In this document: in pieces, positions 1 through 8,995 of the stretch | Position numbering within the stretch: position 1 is the stretch's first letter | How the letters are laid out: every line of letters starts with the position of its first letter | From: Aeribacillus composti | Lineage (GTDB): Bacteria; Bacillota; Bacilli; Bacillales; Aeribacillaceae | DNA length: 64,000 nucleotides | Direction of reading: 5' to 3' | NCBI RefSeq assembly: GCF_007827555.1 | Contig: NZ_VISS01000021.1 | Span: 1 to 64,000 of the forward strand | Made by a program: the position numbers and the translations under genes | The notes under the pieces: generated by a model | Told to the model about the DNA's origin: nothing | Seen by the model: only the letters and a program-made list of their open reading frames with translations | Database searches by the model: none

Positions 1-26
1 CAGATAAAAATCGAAAAAATATAAAA

Positions 27-63
27 GCAAGTGGAGAGAAACGAATTGTTTTTCTCCACTTGC
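27..63. terminator. Hairpin, probable intrinsic terminator
   Basis: Arms GCAAGTGGAGA (27-37) and TCTCCACTTGC (53-63) pair perfectly over 11 bp. A T-rich tract follows on the minus strand and a weaker one on the plus strand. No gene is visible to its left in the window, so which transcript it ends is unknown. Confidence 0.6.
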
Positions 64-72
64 TTCATTTTA

Positions 73-92
73 GGGACTTATCGGACAGCCCC
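73..92 (-). repeat. Dispersed repeat, copy A (half element)
   Basis: Read on the minus strand this is GGGGCTGTCCGATAAGTCCC. It resembles one arm of the stem-loops at 12777-12819 and 33751-33792 (GGGGGTGTCTAATAAGTCG and a variant). The three may be remnants of the same mobile-element end or terminator family; only one arm is present here. Confidence 0.35.
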
Positions 93-147
93 TTTAACTA
101 AATCCTATAACTAACAATAACAATTCCTATATCTAATTAGTTAATGT

Positions 148-183
148 AAAAACCGCATAAAAATCAATATTCCAGCGGTTTTT
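148..183. terminator. Bidirectional hairpin terminator
   Basis: Arms AAAAACCGC (148-156) and GCGGTTTTT (175-183) form a 9-bp stem with T-runs on both strands. It lies beyond the 3' end of the minus-strand gene at 325-753, and could also end plus-strand transcription entering from the left. Confidence 0.6.
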
Positions 184-289
184 ATAAATAAAATTTTTTC
201 TTACTAGTATTCCATAGTATGTAAAAATATCCTCATACTCTCGAAATTGCATATCATAGATATAATAATAAAATCCAGGAAAACAAAAA

Positions 290-315
290 GGAAACTCCTT
301 CAAAAAAGGAATTCC
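290..315 (-). terminator. Terminator of the DUF2935-like gene
   Basis: On the minus strand a GGAA-TCCTT / AAGGA-TTCC stem is followed by TTTTTGTTTT, about 10 nt past the stop codon of the upstream gene. Confidence 0.5.
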
Positions 316-324
316 CTTGAAAAT

Positions 325-753
325 TTACTTGCTGCCATACAACAGCACTTGCGCTATGCCGACAAAATATTCTGATTCACGAATAATATGGTTCAAAACA
401 ACTTTGGCGGTCGGATTTTTTCGAACAGCAGCGCTTTCCGTTTTAATTTGCCGGCATAATTTAATAAAATCGAGACTTTGCTTTAAGCAAAATGACACCA
501 AATTCAATACTCGTTGATAAAGCTTTGCTGGAATATAGTAAGGGGAGCGTATGACAGACTCAATATAGCGCACAACCTTTTGATGCGTCTTCGACAATTC
601 TTCTTCCCAATTTAACAAAGCATCTACATAGTTTTGCTCTAAATTTGCCACCAGCTCTCGGATCACAACAGTATGCTCTTCCTCTTGATGCTTCCAAAAC
701 TCCGCTTCATCCAATATGCGAAGCGGCATTTGCTGACCGTAATAAAATTGCAT
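325..753 (-). CDS. DUF2935-like helical protein
   Basis: A 142-aa, all-helical-looking protein with no signal peptide or membrane segment. The N-terminal part has a conserved-looking EFWKHQEEEHTVVIREL stretch; paired Glu/His residues like these recur in the ferritin-like DUF2935 proteins of Bacillus, which are usually longer (about 250 aa, two repeats), so this would be one repeat. The start is set at the last of three closely spaced ATGs because a GGGAGG site lies 7 nt upstream; the longer start would sit on the ribosome site itself. It is monocistronic, with a hairpin terminator just after it. The family assignment comes from memory of sequence resemblance and the function is unknown. Confidence 0.55.
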   Translation of the reverse strand: MQFYYGQQMPLRILDEAEFWKHQEEEHTVVIRELVANLEQNYVDALLNWEEELSKTHQKVVRYIESVIRSPYYIPAKLYQRVLNLVSFCLKQSLDFIKLCRQIKTESAAVRKNPTAKVVLNHIIRESEYFVGIAQVLLYGSK

Positions 754-873
754 CATCCATCCTCCCATGATCGTCGTTCATTTCAATTGTATGGAAGGAA
801 TGGATAAGGTATGATAGCTTTGTTTGAGGATCTTTTTATTTTCAACACACTAGCTTCTATTATCTATGACACC

Positions 874-907
874 GTAAAAAAAAGCGCCTTGCCTAGGCAT
901 TTTTTTG
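874..907 (-). terminator. Terminator of the sigma-54 activator gene
   Basis: On the minus strand a GCCT/AGGC stem inside flanking A and T runs is followed by about nine T, roughly 75 nt after the stop codon at 982. The plus strand is also T-rich after the stem. Confidence 0.5.
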
Positions 908-981
908 TTTTAAAAAATTTGAGATGTGATGACATGTGAAGAGTTTAGTGAATATGATTGGATTTACGCGAGAAAATCGGC

Positions 982-2970
982 TTATGTTTGTTTTAGCTGA
1001 TATTTTTTTAACTTCCGATAAAGAGTGGACCTGGCAATATTCATTTTTTTGGCGACAGCTGATAAATTCCAGCCTGTTTCCTCTAAAAGCCTGACAAGCA
1101 CTTTTTGCTCTTCGACTTCTATTAAAGATAAATCTTTAAGCTGGTTATTGATGGAGAGGCTCATTCTGTTTTCAATAAAGTATGCCGGTAAGTCTTCTAT
1201 CCTAATAACAGGAGAATCACTAAATATGACGGCATACTCAATGACATTTTGCATTTCTCTTATGTTGCCGGGCCACGAATATTCTAAAAAGTAATTTAAA
1301 GTTTCTTGCGCAATGGAAAGGGATTCTCTCGCATACTTTTTTGCAAATTTTTTTAAGAAATAATCAGCAATCAGAGGAATATCTTCCCTTCGCTCACGAA
1401 GAGGAGGAATATTAACCGTAACAACGTTAAGTCTAAAAAATAAGTCTTCGCGAAAAAGCCCTTGTTTACACAAGGCATATAAGTTCTTATTCGTTGCAGC
1501 AATAATTCTCACATTGATTGGAATCGTTTGAGATGAACCCAGCCTCATAATCTCCTTTTCTTGCAGCACCCTAAGCAAATGGACTTGCAGATCTAGTGGC
1601 ATCTCGCCGATTTCATCTAAAAACAAGGTTCCTTCGTTTGCTTCCTCAAATTTTCCTTTCTTCCCTTCTTTCGAACCTCCGGTAAAAGTTCCACTTTCGT
1701 AACCGAACAGTTCACTTCCAATCAATTCTTTCGGAATTGCGCCACAGTTTATTGCTAAAAAAGGTTTGTCTCTTCTCTGACTAGATTGATGTATTGATTT
1801 TGCAATTTTTTCCTTTCCTGTACCGCTTTCTCCCAACAGAAGAATCGGAACATTTGAAGGAGCAGCTTTATAACATTTGTTTAGTGCTGTTAACAATGCA
1901 TCCGATGTCCCAATAATATCGTTCCATGGTTCATCCTTGAGAATGTATCGCGCAGTGGTACGGAATACCTTTTTGTTATCCTTCAACACGACCATATATC
2001 CAGCAACTTCCCCTTTAAAATGAATCGGCTCGATTGCTAAAACCTTGAAATCTCGAACCATCAAATCGCTGGAAATATCGTTTTTCGCAGAGAATTTGGA
2101 CATCCTTTTCATCTCATTTATTAAAGGATGAAAATCAGGATTTACCGCCAAATCTCCTGCATGTTTCAGGTTAAATAATTCCATTAGCTTTTCACTGCTC
2201 TTCACAACATAAAAGGCATGGTTCAGTACTAGAATATGATCGTTTTTCCATTTATTTGCGCATTGAAAAAAATAATCTATTAAATAGTTATTCACTTTCA
2301 TATAGACGTATGCAAGCTGTTTTTCAATCACTTGTGCAGTGGATACAGCTAAACCAAGTGTATGAGGCTGAGCATCTTCCCAAAATCCTGTAAAATCGAT
2401 GACACCGATGACCTCTTTTGTGAAGGGATGAATGATAGGAGCTGAAGAACATGTCCATGGATGACATCCTTGACAAAAGTGTTCTGCAGAAAAAATTTGA
2501 ATGGGATTTTGGGTGACGATACACGTTCCAATCGCATTTGTACCTGCTGCATTTTCGCTCCAGTCCATGCCAACTGTGAAATTCATTTTTTCCGCTTCCC
2601 GCAAAACATACGGTTCACCTTTCAAATAAATTATGCAACCGTTTTCATCCGTCAGCGTGATAAGATACCTAGTACCTTTCAACTTATAAAATAAATTATC
2701 AATAATCGGTTTCGCAATTTGATATAGCTCAGATCCTTTTAACAGATGATTTAATTCGTATTCTGTTAAAGCTGCCTTCGTTTGCAATTGCATCGGGTCA
2801 ACTCCAGTTTCCTGACAGCGGCTCCAAGAATCTAAAACATTTTTTCGTATTTTGCCCGATATTTTATCTTCCCACGATCTTTCCACAAACATTTCCCATA
2901 AAGTTTCCAAATCTCTTTTTTTATCTGGCAAGTTGTGCGTAGAGAAAATAGATATATATGGATTGCCCAT
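982..2970 (-). CDS. acxR: Sigma-54-dependent activator, AcoR/AcxR type
   Basis: A 662-aa bacterial enhancer-binding protein that should activate the acetone carboxylase operon. Visible domains: a GAF-like sensor (about 85-215, with a Cys-rich CQGCHPWTCSSAPI stretch), a PAS-like segment (about 230-335), the AAA+ domain (about 350-580) with Walker A GESGTGKE, a GTFTGG loop where GAFTGA is usual, and Walker B TLFLDEIGE, then a C-terminal Fis-type helix-turn-helix. The start is the ATG at 2970, behind a strong GGAGGGGG site; an in-frame extension of 50 residues upstream has no comparable site. It lies 3' of acxABC on the same strand, separated by a terminator, so it probably has its own promoter near 3332-3361. 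In Xanthobacter the equivalent activator gene acxR precedes acxABC. The symbol is given by context; acetoin (AcoR) is the alternative effector class. Confidence 0.8.
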   Translation of the reverse strand: MGNPYISIFSTHNLPDKKRDLETLWEMFVERSWEDKISGKIRKNVLDSWSRCQETGVDPMQLQTKAALTEYELNHLLKGSELYQIAKPIIDNLFYKLKGTRYLITLTDENGCIIYLKGEPYVLREAEKMNFTVGMDWSENAAGTNAIGTCIVTQNPIQIFSAEHFCQGCHPWTCSSAPIIHPFTKEVIGVIDFTGFWEDAQPHTLGLAVSTAQVIEKQLAYVYMKVNNYLIDYFFQCANKWKNDHILVLNHAFYVVKSSEKLMELFNLKHAGDLAVNPDFHPLINEMKRMSKFSAKNDISSDLMVRDFKVLAIEPIHFKGEVAGYMVVLKDNKKVFRTTARYILKDEPWNDIIGTSDALLTALNKCYKAAPSNVPILLLGESGTGKEKIAKSIHQSSQRRDKPFLAINCGAIPKELIGSELFGYESGTFTGGSKEGKKGKFEEANEGTLFLDEIGEMPLDLQVHLLRVLQEKEIMRLGSSQTIPINVRIIAATNKNLYALCKQGLFREDLFFRLNVVTVNIPPLRERREDIPLIADYFLKKFAKKYARESLSIAQETLNYFLEYSWPGNIREMQNVIEYAVIFSDSPVIRIEDLPAYFIENRMSLSINNQLKDLSLIEVEEQKVLVRLLEETGWNLSAVAKKMNIARSTLYRKLKKYQLKQT

Positions 2971-3395
2971 GTACTCCCCCCTCCTCTTGAACATATTATC
3001 AAAATTTTTCGAAAATAGATTATAAAAATACTTTATTCGGGGCTTTAAAAGCAAAAAACTTACCACCCCCGTAGTTCTTAAGGAATTACACACCAGTGAT
3101 GATAAGCAAGGAAGTGACAAGTGTTACCACAATTATTAACGTATTTACTCGAAGATATCAAGTGTCTAGATTCGCATTTTTAATCTTTTGAATCAAATTC
3201 ATGCGTTCACCATCGCTTTATCAAAACGATGTCAAATGTTTAACGCATTTGCTCAAGTGTGCATGCGACAGATTAATTTTGAGCAATACGTTTTGAACTG
3301 CTTGTCGTAAAAAATTCTGTTTCTTTATGGTATTCTCTCTAAAAATGAAATAATGTGTCAACTTTCTATAGTTTTTTTAAAACTGCTTTAAATAA
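2971..3395. other. Leader region of the activator gene
   Basis: AT-rich spacer between acxC and the activator. Besides the candidate promoter at 3332-3361 and the flanking terminator I see no gene, no convincing operator and no RNA motif in it. Confidence 0.4.
3332..3361 (-). promoter_or_regulatory. Candidate sigma-A promoter for the activator
   Basis: On the minus strand a perfect TTGACA (3361-3356) is followed after 18 bp by GAGAAT (3337-3332), a 4/6 match to TATAAT. It lies downstream of the acxABC terminator, which fits separate low-level expression of the activator. Confidence 0.4.
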
Positions 3396-3437
3396 AAGTG
3401 GATAACCTTTGTGATGAAAACACTAGGTTATCCACTT
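3396..3437 (-). terminator. Terminator of the acxABC operon
   Basis: Arms AAGTGGATAACCT (3396-3408) and AGGTTATCCACTT (3425-3437) pair perfectly over 13 bp. On the minus strand they are followed by TTTTATTT, about 50 nt after the acxC stop. Confidence 0.75.
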
Positions 3438-3488
3438 GCTGTTCGATTGTGTCAGCCTTTAGTCAGAAACGAACTCCTGGTTGATGGT

Positions 3489-3989
3489 TTATTTCACTTG
3501 AGGTATCGGACGCTTCAGCCATTCATTGTAAAATGCATCAATATCTGGTTCAAAATCTTTTAAGATTGGATACCAAGGTGTTACAGCTTCTACCTCCAGT
3601 TGACTTGCACAATTTGGGCAATAGTATTCACGTATAACCTGCCACTCCGGATCTGGAGCAAGCAGCTTCGGATACAGCTCCACCATTTTTTCCTCTGTAT
3701 CACGAACGTGTATAAGCGCATGAAGTTTCCAGTTGTCACTTGCCTCACAAAATTCATGTCCGCAATCACACTTTACGACTCGTTTGCCATCTGGCTTCAA
3801 AACGATATAAAGGTGAAGTCCAGCCGGCAATAGAATTGGATCATCCCATGGAACTCTTTCCTGCAAAATGCTGATATATTTATCAAATCGGTCAGTATCC
3901 TTAAAATTTGAAAGCATTTCTTTTAATTTGTAAAAATCAATTGTTCCGTCGATCAGCTCTTCAATCGTCTTACGATCATATTGTGCCAT
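3489..3989 (-). CDS. acxC: Acetone carboxylase, gamma subunit
   Basis: A 166-aa small subunit of the alpha2-beta2-gamma2 acetone carboxylase, close to the roughly 168 aa usual for AcxC. Two Cys clusters are visible, C74-x-C76-x4-C81 and C124-x2-C127, which look able to bind a metal. It starts 4 nt after the acxB stop, behind a GGGGTGAG site, so it is translated as the third gene of the operon. The presence of this subunit separates acetone carboxylase from simple hydantoinase/oxoprolinase pairs. Acetophenone carboxylases also have small extra subunits, but the neighbouring acetoacetate genes favour acetone. Confidence 0.88.
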   Translation of the reverse strand: MAQYDRKTIEELIDGTIDFYKLKEMLSNFKDTDRFDKYISILQERVPWDDPILLPAGLHLYIVLKPDGKRVVKCDCGHEFCEASDNWKLHALIHVRDTEEKMVELYPKLLAPDPEWQVIREYYCPNCASQLEVEAVTPWYPILKDFEPDIDAFYNEWLKRPIPQVK

Positions 3990-3993
3990 GTTC

Positions 3994-6273
3994 TCACCCC
4001 GTTTTTTTCTGATGATTTATTTTTGCTCCGAAGGTTGGTACACCTAACTCATCTTCTGATAAATGCCATTCTGTCGGCAGATTCCAGAACTGTTTAAACT
4101 CATTCGCAAATTTTTCACTTAAGGCAAAGCTGCCGGCATACATATGACGAACCTGTACAGCCGCTTCTTTGTTTAGAATTTTTTGTCTCTCCTGCTCCAT
4201 CCATTCTTTTACAGGAACCCCGCGCTTTAGACGCTCTTTTCTTATTTTTTTGCGGCGTTTTTCTGTCGCTTTTTCATCAACGATATACTTGCCTTTTTCA
4301 TTTTTGCTGACAACTGCTCCGTAAACGCTTTCTGCATAACGCGGCAGCAGCAGTCCTTCATTTAAATCATCCTCAATCATTTTCGGCTTGCGCTCAAGCG
4401 GATCCCCAAAACCAGGTCCCCCACGAAGGTAATTTAAATACAGATCGTAATTTTCAAAAATTGTTTCTGTTGTAATGGATTGCTTATCACGGATAATTTC
4501 CTTTGCTTCCATTAAAGTATCGTATTCTGGATTATCCGGATCACTGTCTCCCCCTGTAGGAATAGGCAGTCTTTTTTCGATCCGTTCTTTCAAATTCGTT
4601 CCATGTGCTTCAAAACGGTATCCTGATGCTGCTGGATAGCCTCCCATTAAACCGCAGTCACTTGACATATAGCCATTTCCCATAAAGAACATTGTCCAGT
4701 CTTTTGCACCATATACCATCCGCAAAGTCTCGTAGCCGCTGCCTCCCCGGTATTTTCCATACCCTGCTGTATTTGGTTTTATGCTTCGTCCCAAATAAAG
4801 AAGCGGTTCTGCGAGCTCCCAAATTTCCATATCTCCCATATCACCTTCAGGGTTCCAGATGGCTGCCGCATGGTTAATACCGTCTCTTACCGCACTTGCT
4901 CCGACCCCTTCGGCTGCTGATTCGAAGCTGTTAACGGCATGATTTTCGTTAAATTGGTTATATCCTCCTCCTTGCAGCCAGTTAGAAGTGTTGGCATTTC
5001 CGGCGTTAACTTCTTCTAAATACCCGCGTGCAAAGTAGTTGCGGCTAAGTGCACGCCATAATGGACTCCATGCAGATACAAGGAAGTGCCATGCATAGCT
5101 GTGAGCGGTCCGAATATCGTCCGGATTTAGCCATGAACCGTAAGGCAAGTCGAACTGGCTCGCATAATAAGCGCCATCATTAACCCGATCGTTCGGGATG
5201 AGCGTTTGCGACATCATGACCCATATTCCGCTCGTAATCGAAACAGGTGTAGCATTGTAGCTGTGCCATCCCCATCTGTTAACGCCTTCAAAGTCGATTT
5301 GGAACTTGCCATCTTTGTGAACAGTCAGTTCTGTTGGGGCATGCATAATCGTGTTTACACGAGCGTAAGGAGGAACATCTAGGTTTTTATACGGTACGTC
5401 CACAAATGAAACTTGGCGGTATTTACCCGGAATCAGCAACGTTTTTACTTGATTGACAAAACCGCGCCGTCCATCCTCAATTACCTCGCGAATAAATTGT
5501 TTATAAGTGTCGACACCTTCCTCCTTAACAATATCAAGGACAAGGTCTCTGATCATATGGCAGCCGGCAACGCGAGTCCGTTCATCAAGAAGCCAGTACT
5601 TTGTTGTTCGGACAGAACGCTGGCTTTCAATAAGCCAATCTTTTAAGAGCGTATCATTTTTACCGATTTTACGGCAGGCCACTTGATAACCGTCATCGTA
5701 ACGGCTAACTGGTCCAACGGTCATACTTCCTGGTGCAGTCGCCCCAACATCAATTACGTGGGTAACTCCGCCAACCCAGCCTATCAGCTCGCCCTCGTAA
5801 AAGATTGGAACAATTGTATGAACGTCACATGGGTGCACATTTCCGATCTGGCAATCATTGTTACAGAAAATATCTCCGTCTTCAATTCCCGGATTCTCTT
5901 CATAATCGTTTTTAATCATGTATTTAATCGCTGCGCCCATCGTCCCGACGTGAATGATAATTCCAGTAGAAGTTACAATCGAATCTCCTTCAGGAGTGTA
6001 TAAAGTAAAGCATAATTCCCCTTCTTGCTCAACAATCGGGGAGGCCGCCACTCTTTTGGCCGTTTCCCTTGCATGCACAACTCCTCCCCGTAATTTTGAA
6101 AAGATCTTTTCATAGCGGATTGGATATGACTCTTTTAATGGCAATGTTTTTAAACCTGCGTAATGTCCTGTCTCTCGGCTGATTTCATCAATTTCTTTGC
6201 GCATTTGCTTGAGTGTTTTTCCGTGCCAACCAATATTTTTCTGGCTTTGTATTGTTTTTTCAGTAATCGTCAT
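3994..6273 (-). CDS. acxB: Acetone carboxylase, alpha subunit (HyuB family)
   Basis: A 759-aa cytosolic protein of the hydantoinase B/oxoprolinase family, near the 776 aa known for Xanthobacter AcxB. With AcxA and AcxC it condenses acetone and bicarbonate to acetoacetate at the cost of ATP (known for the family: ATP to AMP plus two phosphates, Mn-dependent). The start is the ATG behind an AAAGGAGGG site with 9-nt spacing. It lies 22 nt after acxA and 4 nt before acxC. HyuB homologues also occur in N-methylhydantoinase and 5-oxoprolinase, so the specific call rests on the gamma subunit and gene context. Confidence 0.88.
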   Translation of the reverse strand: MTITEKTIQSQKNIGWHGKTLKQMRKEIDEISRETGHYAGLKTLPLKESYPIRYEKIFSKLRGGVVHARETAKRVAASPIVEQEGELCFTLYTPEGDSIVTSTGIIIHVGTMGAAIKYMIKNDYEENPGIEDGDIFCNNDCQIGNVHPCDVHTIVPIFYEGELIGWVGGVTHVIDVGATAPGSMTVGPVSRYDDGYQVACRKIGKNDTLLKDWLIESQRSVRTTKYWLLDERTRVAGCHMIRDLVLDIVKEEGVDTYKQFIREVIEDGRRGFVNQVKTLLIPGKYRQVSFVDVPYKNLDVPPYARVNTIMHAPTELTVHKDGKFQIDFEGVNRWGWHSYNATPVSITSGIWVMMSQTLIPNDRVNDGAYYASQFDLPYGSWLNPDDIRTAHSYAWHFLVSAWSPLWRALSRNYFARGYLEEVNAGNANTSNWLQGGGYNQFNENHAVNSFESAAEGVGASAVRDGINHAAAIWNPEGDMGDMEIWELAEPLLYLGRSIKPNTAGYGKYRGGSGYETLRMVYGAKDWTMFFMGNGYMSSDCGLMGGYPAASGYRFEAHGTNLKERIEKRLPIPTGGDSDPDNPEYDTLMEAKEIIRDKQSITTETIFENYDLYLNYLRGGPGFGDPLERKPKMIEDDLNEGLLLPRYAESVYGAVVSKNEKGKYIVDEKATEKRRKKIRKERLKRGVPVKEWMEQERQKILNKEAAVQVRHMYAGSFALSEKFANEFKQFWNLPTEWHLSEDELGVPTFGAKINHQKKTG

Positions 6274-6295
6274 GAAAAAATACCCTCCTTTTTCC

Positions 6296-8443
6296 TTAAA
6301 GTTCTTTTAAGTGGAAAATGCGATGCTCATCAAGATATGTTTCAAAACCAGGTGGAATCACAAACGTTGTGGCTGGTGATTCTAAAATTGAAAATGCACC
6401 GATTTTGTTCCCTGGCTTCAATTTTTCCATTTCCCAAATGTTTGCTTTGATCCACTCGCCCTTCCAATACACATCACGCTGGCCAAGAAACGCTTCTGAC
6501 GGCGGAGTTTCTCCAGATAAAGGCTCCTCAGGAATTTTCGGCTTTGCCACTTCAACAATACCGCGTACGATTGCTCCTGTGATGCTGTAACCGAGTTCAG
6601 GCGATTTGGCCGCTTTTGCGTAAATTCTCGCATACGTTTCTTCGAATGCTTTGACAAGCTCTTCCCAGTCGTTAATATCCTTAAACTTTTGAATCGGCGA
6701 TTCAATTTCAAGGTCGTTTAACTGACCTTGGTACTGCATGCGGAAATAAAGACGGAAACTCACATCTTGTCGTTTAAAGTTATTTTTCTCAAATTCAGCT
6801 GCCACTTTTTCGATTAGTTCATCCCAAGCATCCTGCAATTCTTTACCTGCCTTCAGCTTACTGCTGTCTTCATCTCCGTTGTTTACATTGATATCAAGTG
6901 TTTTATCATAGCGGTATTCAAAGTCTGCCGCACCGCAGCCAAAAGCAGAAAATCCAGCTGCCCACGCCGGTACTAGAACATCTTCAAAGCCAAGACCTTT
7001 TGTGTAGCCGGCAGTATGAAGCGGACCACCGCCTCCATAAGAGAAGCATACATATTGAGATGGCGAATACCCTTTTCCAAGGATCATAGATTCAAGGTAA
7101 TTGCGCAGTTGCGACTCAAGCAGATCGATAACACCGTATGCTGCGTCTTCAACAGATAATCCGAGCGGATCGGCGACCTGCTTCTTCAATGCTTCATAGG
7201 CTCTTTCCGGATATAGCTTAACCTCGCCGCCAAGGAAATTATCCGGGTTGATTAGTCCAAGAACAACGTGGCAGTCGGTTACTGTTACCGTTTCTATACC
7301 GCCTTCCGGATAACAAACGCCGACTCTCGAACCTGCGCTGTCCGGTCCAAGTGTTAATGATTTGAAGTTCGGATCCACTCGCACAAAGCTGCCGGCCCCA
7401 GCTCCAACAGTATCCATGGAAACAAGCGGTAATGATAGTACAAGCCTTGCCATATCTGGGCTTGTATTAATACTCAAATCCCCTTGAGTAATAAGCGCCA
7501 TATCAAAACTTGTTCCGCCGATATCCGAGCATGCAATATTGCGAATACCGAGTTGTTCACCAAGATATTTCGCGCCAACTACTCCCCCAATCGGACCTGA
7601 AACGAGCGTTCTTGCCAGTTCATTTGCTCGCGTACTTATCGTTCCACCGTGGCTGGCCATGACCCGAAGATCAAATTTTGCCCCGTGATTTCTTAACATG
7701 TTATCAATTTTCGACAATGTCTCCCGAGACGGGTCTGCTGCATATGCCTCAATAATGGTTGTATTTGTGCGGTGAGACTCTTTTCTAACAGGGTAATAAT
7801 CAACCGATGCAAACACAGGCACTTCTTTTCCGACTTTCTTCATGACTTCCTTTGCAATATCCCTAATTTTTCGTTCATGCTGCGGATATTTGTAAGAATG
7901 AAGCAAACTGATCACAATTGCTTCGACATCCTGTTCCAGAAGGTCCAATACTGCTGGTTCCACTTCATGTTCATAAAGCGGAATGACAACGTTTCCAAAT
8001 AAATCGACTCTTTCTGTTACGCCTCTTGTCAATTCTCTCGGTACAAGTGGAGGATCGTAACGATGAGTATTCAAGTGTAAACGGTCTGAATAAGAATATC
8101 CTAGGTAAGCCTGGATCGCCCGGCCCATTCGATGGAAATCCTCCATCCCTTTATTAACGATCAGACCGACGCGGCGTCCTTTCCTTGACACGAGACGATT
8201 CAGCATCGCTGTTCCGGAGTAGACACCCGCAAGCAATTTAGGAAATTCTTCTTCTACTGTTGTGTTCCAGTAAGTTAGTGCATCCCTTGCAGAGTTGAGA
8301 AGACCAATTGATTCATCTTCAGGTGTGGATTGTGCTTTTCCGACGACAAATTCACCATTGTCGTCAATAATGAAGGTATCTGTCATCGTTCCCCCTGCAT
8401 CGATAGCAAGTATTTGTGCATTGCGAGTTGTTACTGCTTCCAT
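6296..8443 (-). CDS. acxA: Acetone carboxylase, beta subunit (HyuA family)
   Basis: A 715-aa hydantoinase A/oxoprolinase-family protein, almost exactly the length of Xanthobacter AcxA (717). The N-terminus shows an actin/hexokinase-like phosphate loop (AIDAGGTMTDTFI) and the middle a second one (DIGGTSFDMALI), as expected for a subunit that handles ATP and activates the substrate. The start is chosen at the ATG 8 nt after AAAGGAGAG. It is the first gene of acxABC; the sigma-54 promoter at 8496-8513 lies about 50 nt upstream, so expression should depend on the activator encoded at the far end of the operon. Confidence 0.88.
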   Translation of the reverse strand: MEAVTTRNAQILAIDAGGTMTDTFIIDDNGEFVVGKAQSTPEDESIGLLNSARDALTYWNTTVEEEFPKLLAGVYSGTAMLNRLVSRKGRRVGLIVNKGMEDFHRMGRAIQAYLGYSYSDRLHLNTHRYDPPLVPRELTRGVTERVDLFGNVVIPLYEHEVEPAVLDLLEQDVEAIVISLLHSYKYPQHERKIRDIAKEVMKKVGKEVPVFASVDYYPVRKESHRTNTTIIEAYAADPSRETLSKIDNMLRNHGAKFDLRVMASHGGTISTRANELARTLVSGPIGGVVGAKYLGEQLGIRNIACSDIGGTSFDMALITQGDLSINTSPDMARLVLSLPLVSMDTVGAGAGSFVRVDPNFKSLTLGPDSAGSRVGVCYPEGGIETVTVTDCHVVLGLINPDNFLGGEVKLYPERAYEALKKQVADPLGLSVEDAAYGVIDLLESQLRNYLESMILGKGYSPSQYVCFSYGGGGPLHTAGYTKGLGFEDVLVPAWAAGFSAFGCGAADFEYRYDKTLDINVNNGDEDSSKLKAGKELQDAWDELIEKVAAEFEKNNFKRQDVSFRLYFRMQYQGQLNDLEIESPIQKFKDINDWEELVKAFEETYARIYAKAAKSPELGYSITGAIVRGIVEVAKPKIPEEPLSGETPPSEAFLGQRDVYWKGEWIKANIWEMEKLKPGNKIGAFSILESPATTFVIPPGFETYLDEHRIFHLKEL

Positions 8444-8495
8444 CCATTTCTCTCCTTTCTTTTTTCAAAAATTGATTTTGTTTTCGCTTTTTACT

Positions 8496-8513
8496 TTGCA
8501 ACATTCGTGCCAA
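8496..8513 (-). promoter_or_regulatory. Sigma-54 (-24/-12) promoter of acxABC
   Basis: The minus strand reads TTGGCACGAATGTTGCAA, matching the sigma-54 consensus TGGCACG-N4-TTGCW, with GG and GC exactly 10 bp apart. It lies 53-70 nt upstream of the acxA start codon. It is the expected promoter type for an operon with an AAA+ activator of the sigma-54 class. Confidence 0.9.
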
Positions 8514-8588
8514 TATTAAAAATTATCAAAAAATTAAGGAGAGAAAAGGCTTTCGTAAATTAGAGAATGGTGAAAGAGAATGATGAAT

Positions 8589-8618
8589 TGTAGTGAATCG
8601 CTACACTGTTTCGCTACA
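8589..8618 (-). promoter_or_regulatory. Predicted activator-binding enhancer site
   Basis: TGTAGTGAATCGCTACA (8589-8605) is a palindrome with one mismatch per arm pair (7 of 8), and a third half-site TCGCTACA follows at 8611-8618. It lies roughly 75-105 bp upstream of the -24 element, the usual distance for upstream activating sequences of sigma-54 activators. Binding by the product of 982-2970 is inferred. Confidence 0.6.
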
Positions 8619-8735
8619 ATTTTTTCGTACAACAATACAGCTAAAAAAGAATTTGTTGCAATTTGCCCATAGAATTTTGTTGCTTGCTCCATACTATTCG
8701 ACAGACAGCTTAAGCTCGATCAAGAGATTTTTTGT

Positions 8736-8763
8736 AAAAAAATAGACCATCTTTTAGTCTAGT
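8736..8763 (-). terminator. Candidate terminator of the LysR gene
   Basis: On the minus strand TAGAC and GTCTA pair around a 9-nt loop, followed by seven T. It lies about 235 nt after the LysR stop, so a long untranslated tail is implied, and the stem is short. Confidence 0.4.
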
Positions 8764-8995
8764 AAACATAAAAATAACGACAAGGAATTTTCCAAGGGAC
8801 AACAAAGACGACTTGAATGACAAAGCCACTATTGTACCGTCCTAATTTTATGATGGAAAATTTGATGAACAATAACTGCAGTTTCATTTTGTTTCTAAGT
8901 AAAAAACAAGTTTGAATGTTCTCAAATTTTCACCGGAAACAGTTGATACTTTGATGAAAGTCCCCATTATCGAAACGATAAATACGTTTGAAAAA

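Larger units (their letters stand above)
8514..8995. other. Regulatory spacer between acxA and lysR
   Basis: About 480 bp of AT-rich DNA holding the predicted enhancer at 8589-8618 and a terminator-like hairpin at 8736-8763. I see no credible ORF in it. Confidence 0.5.
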
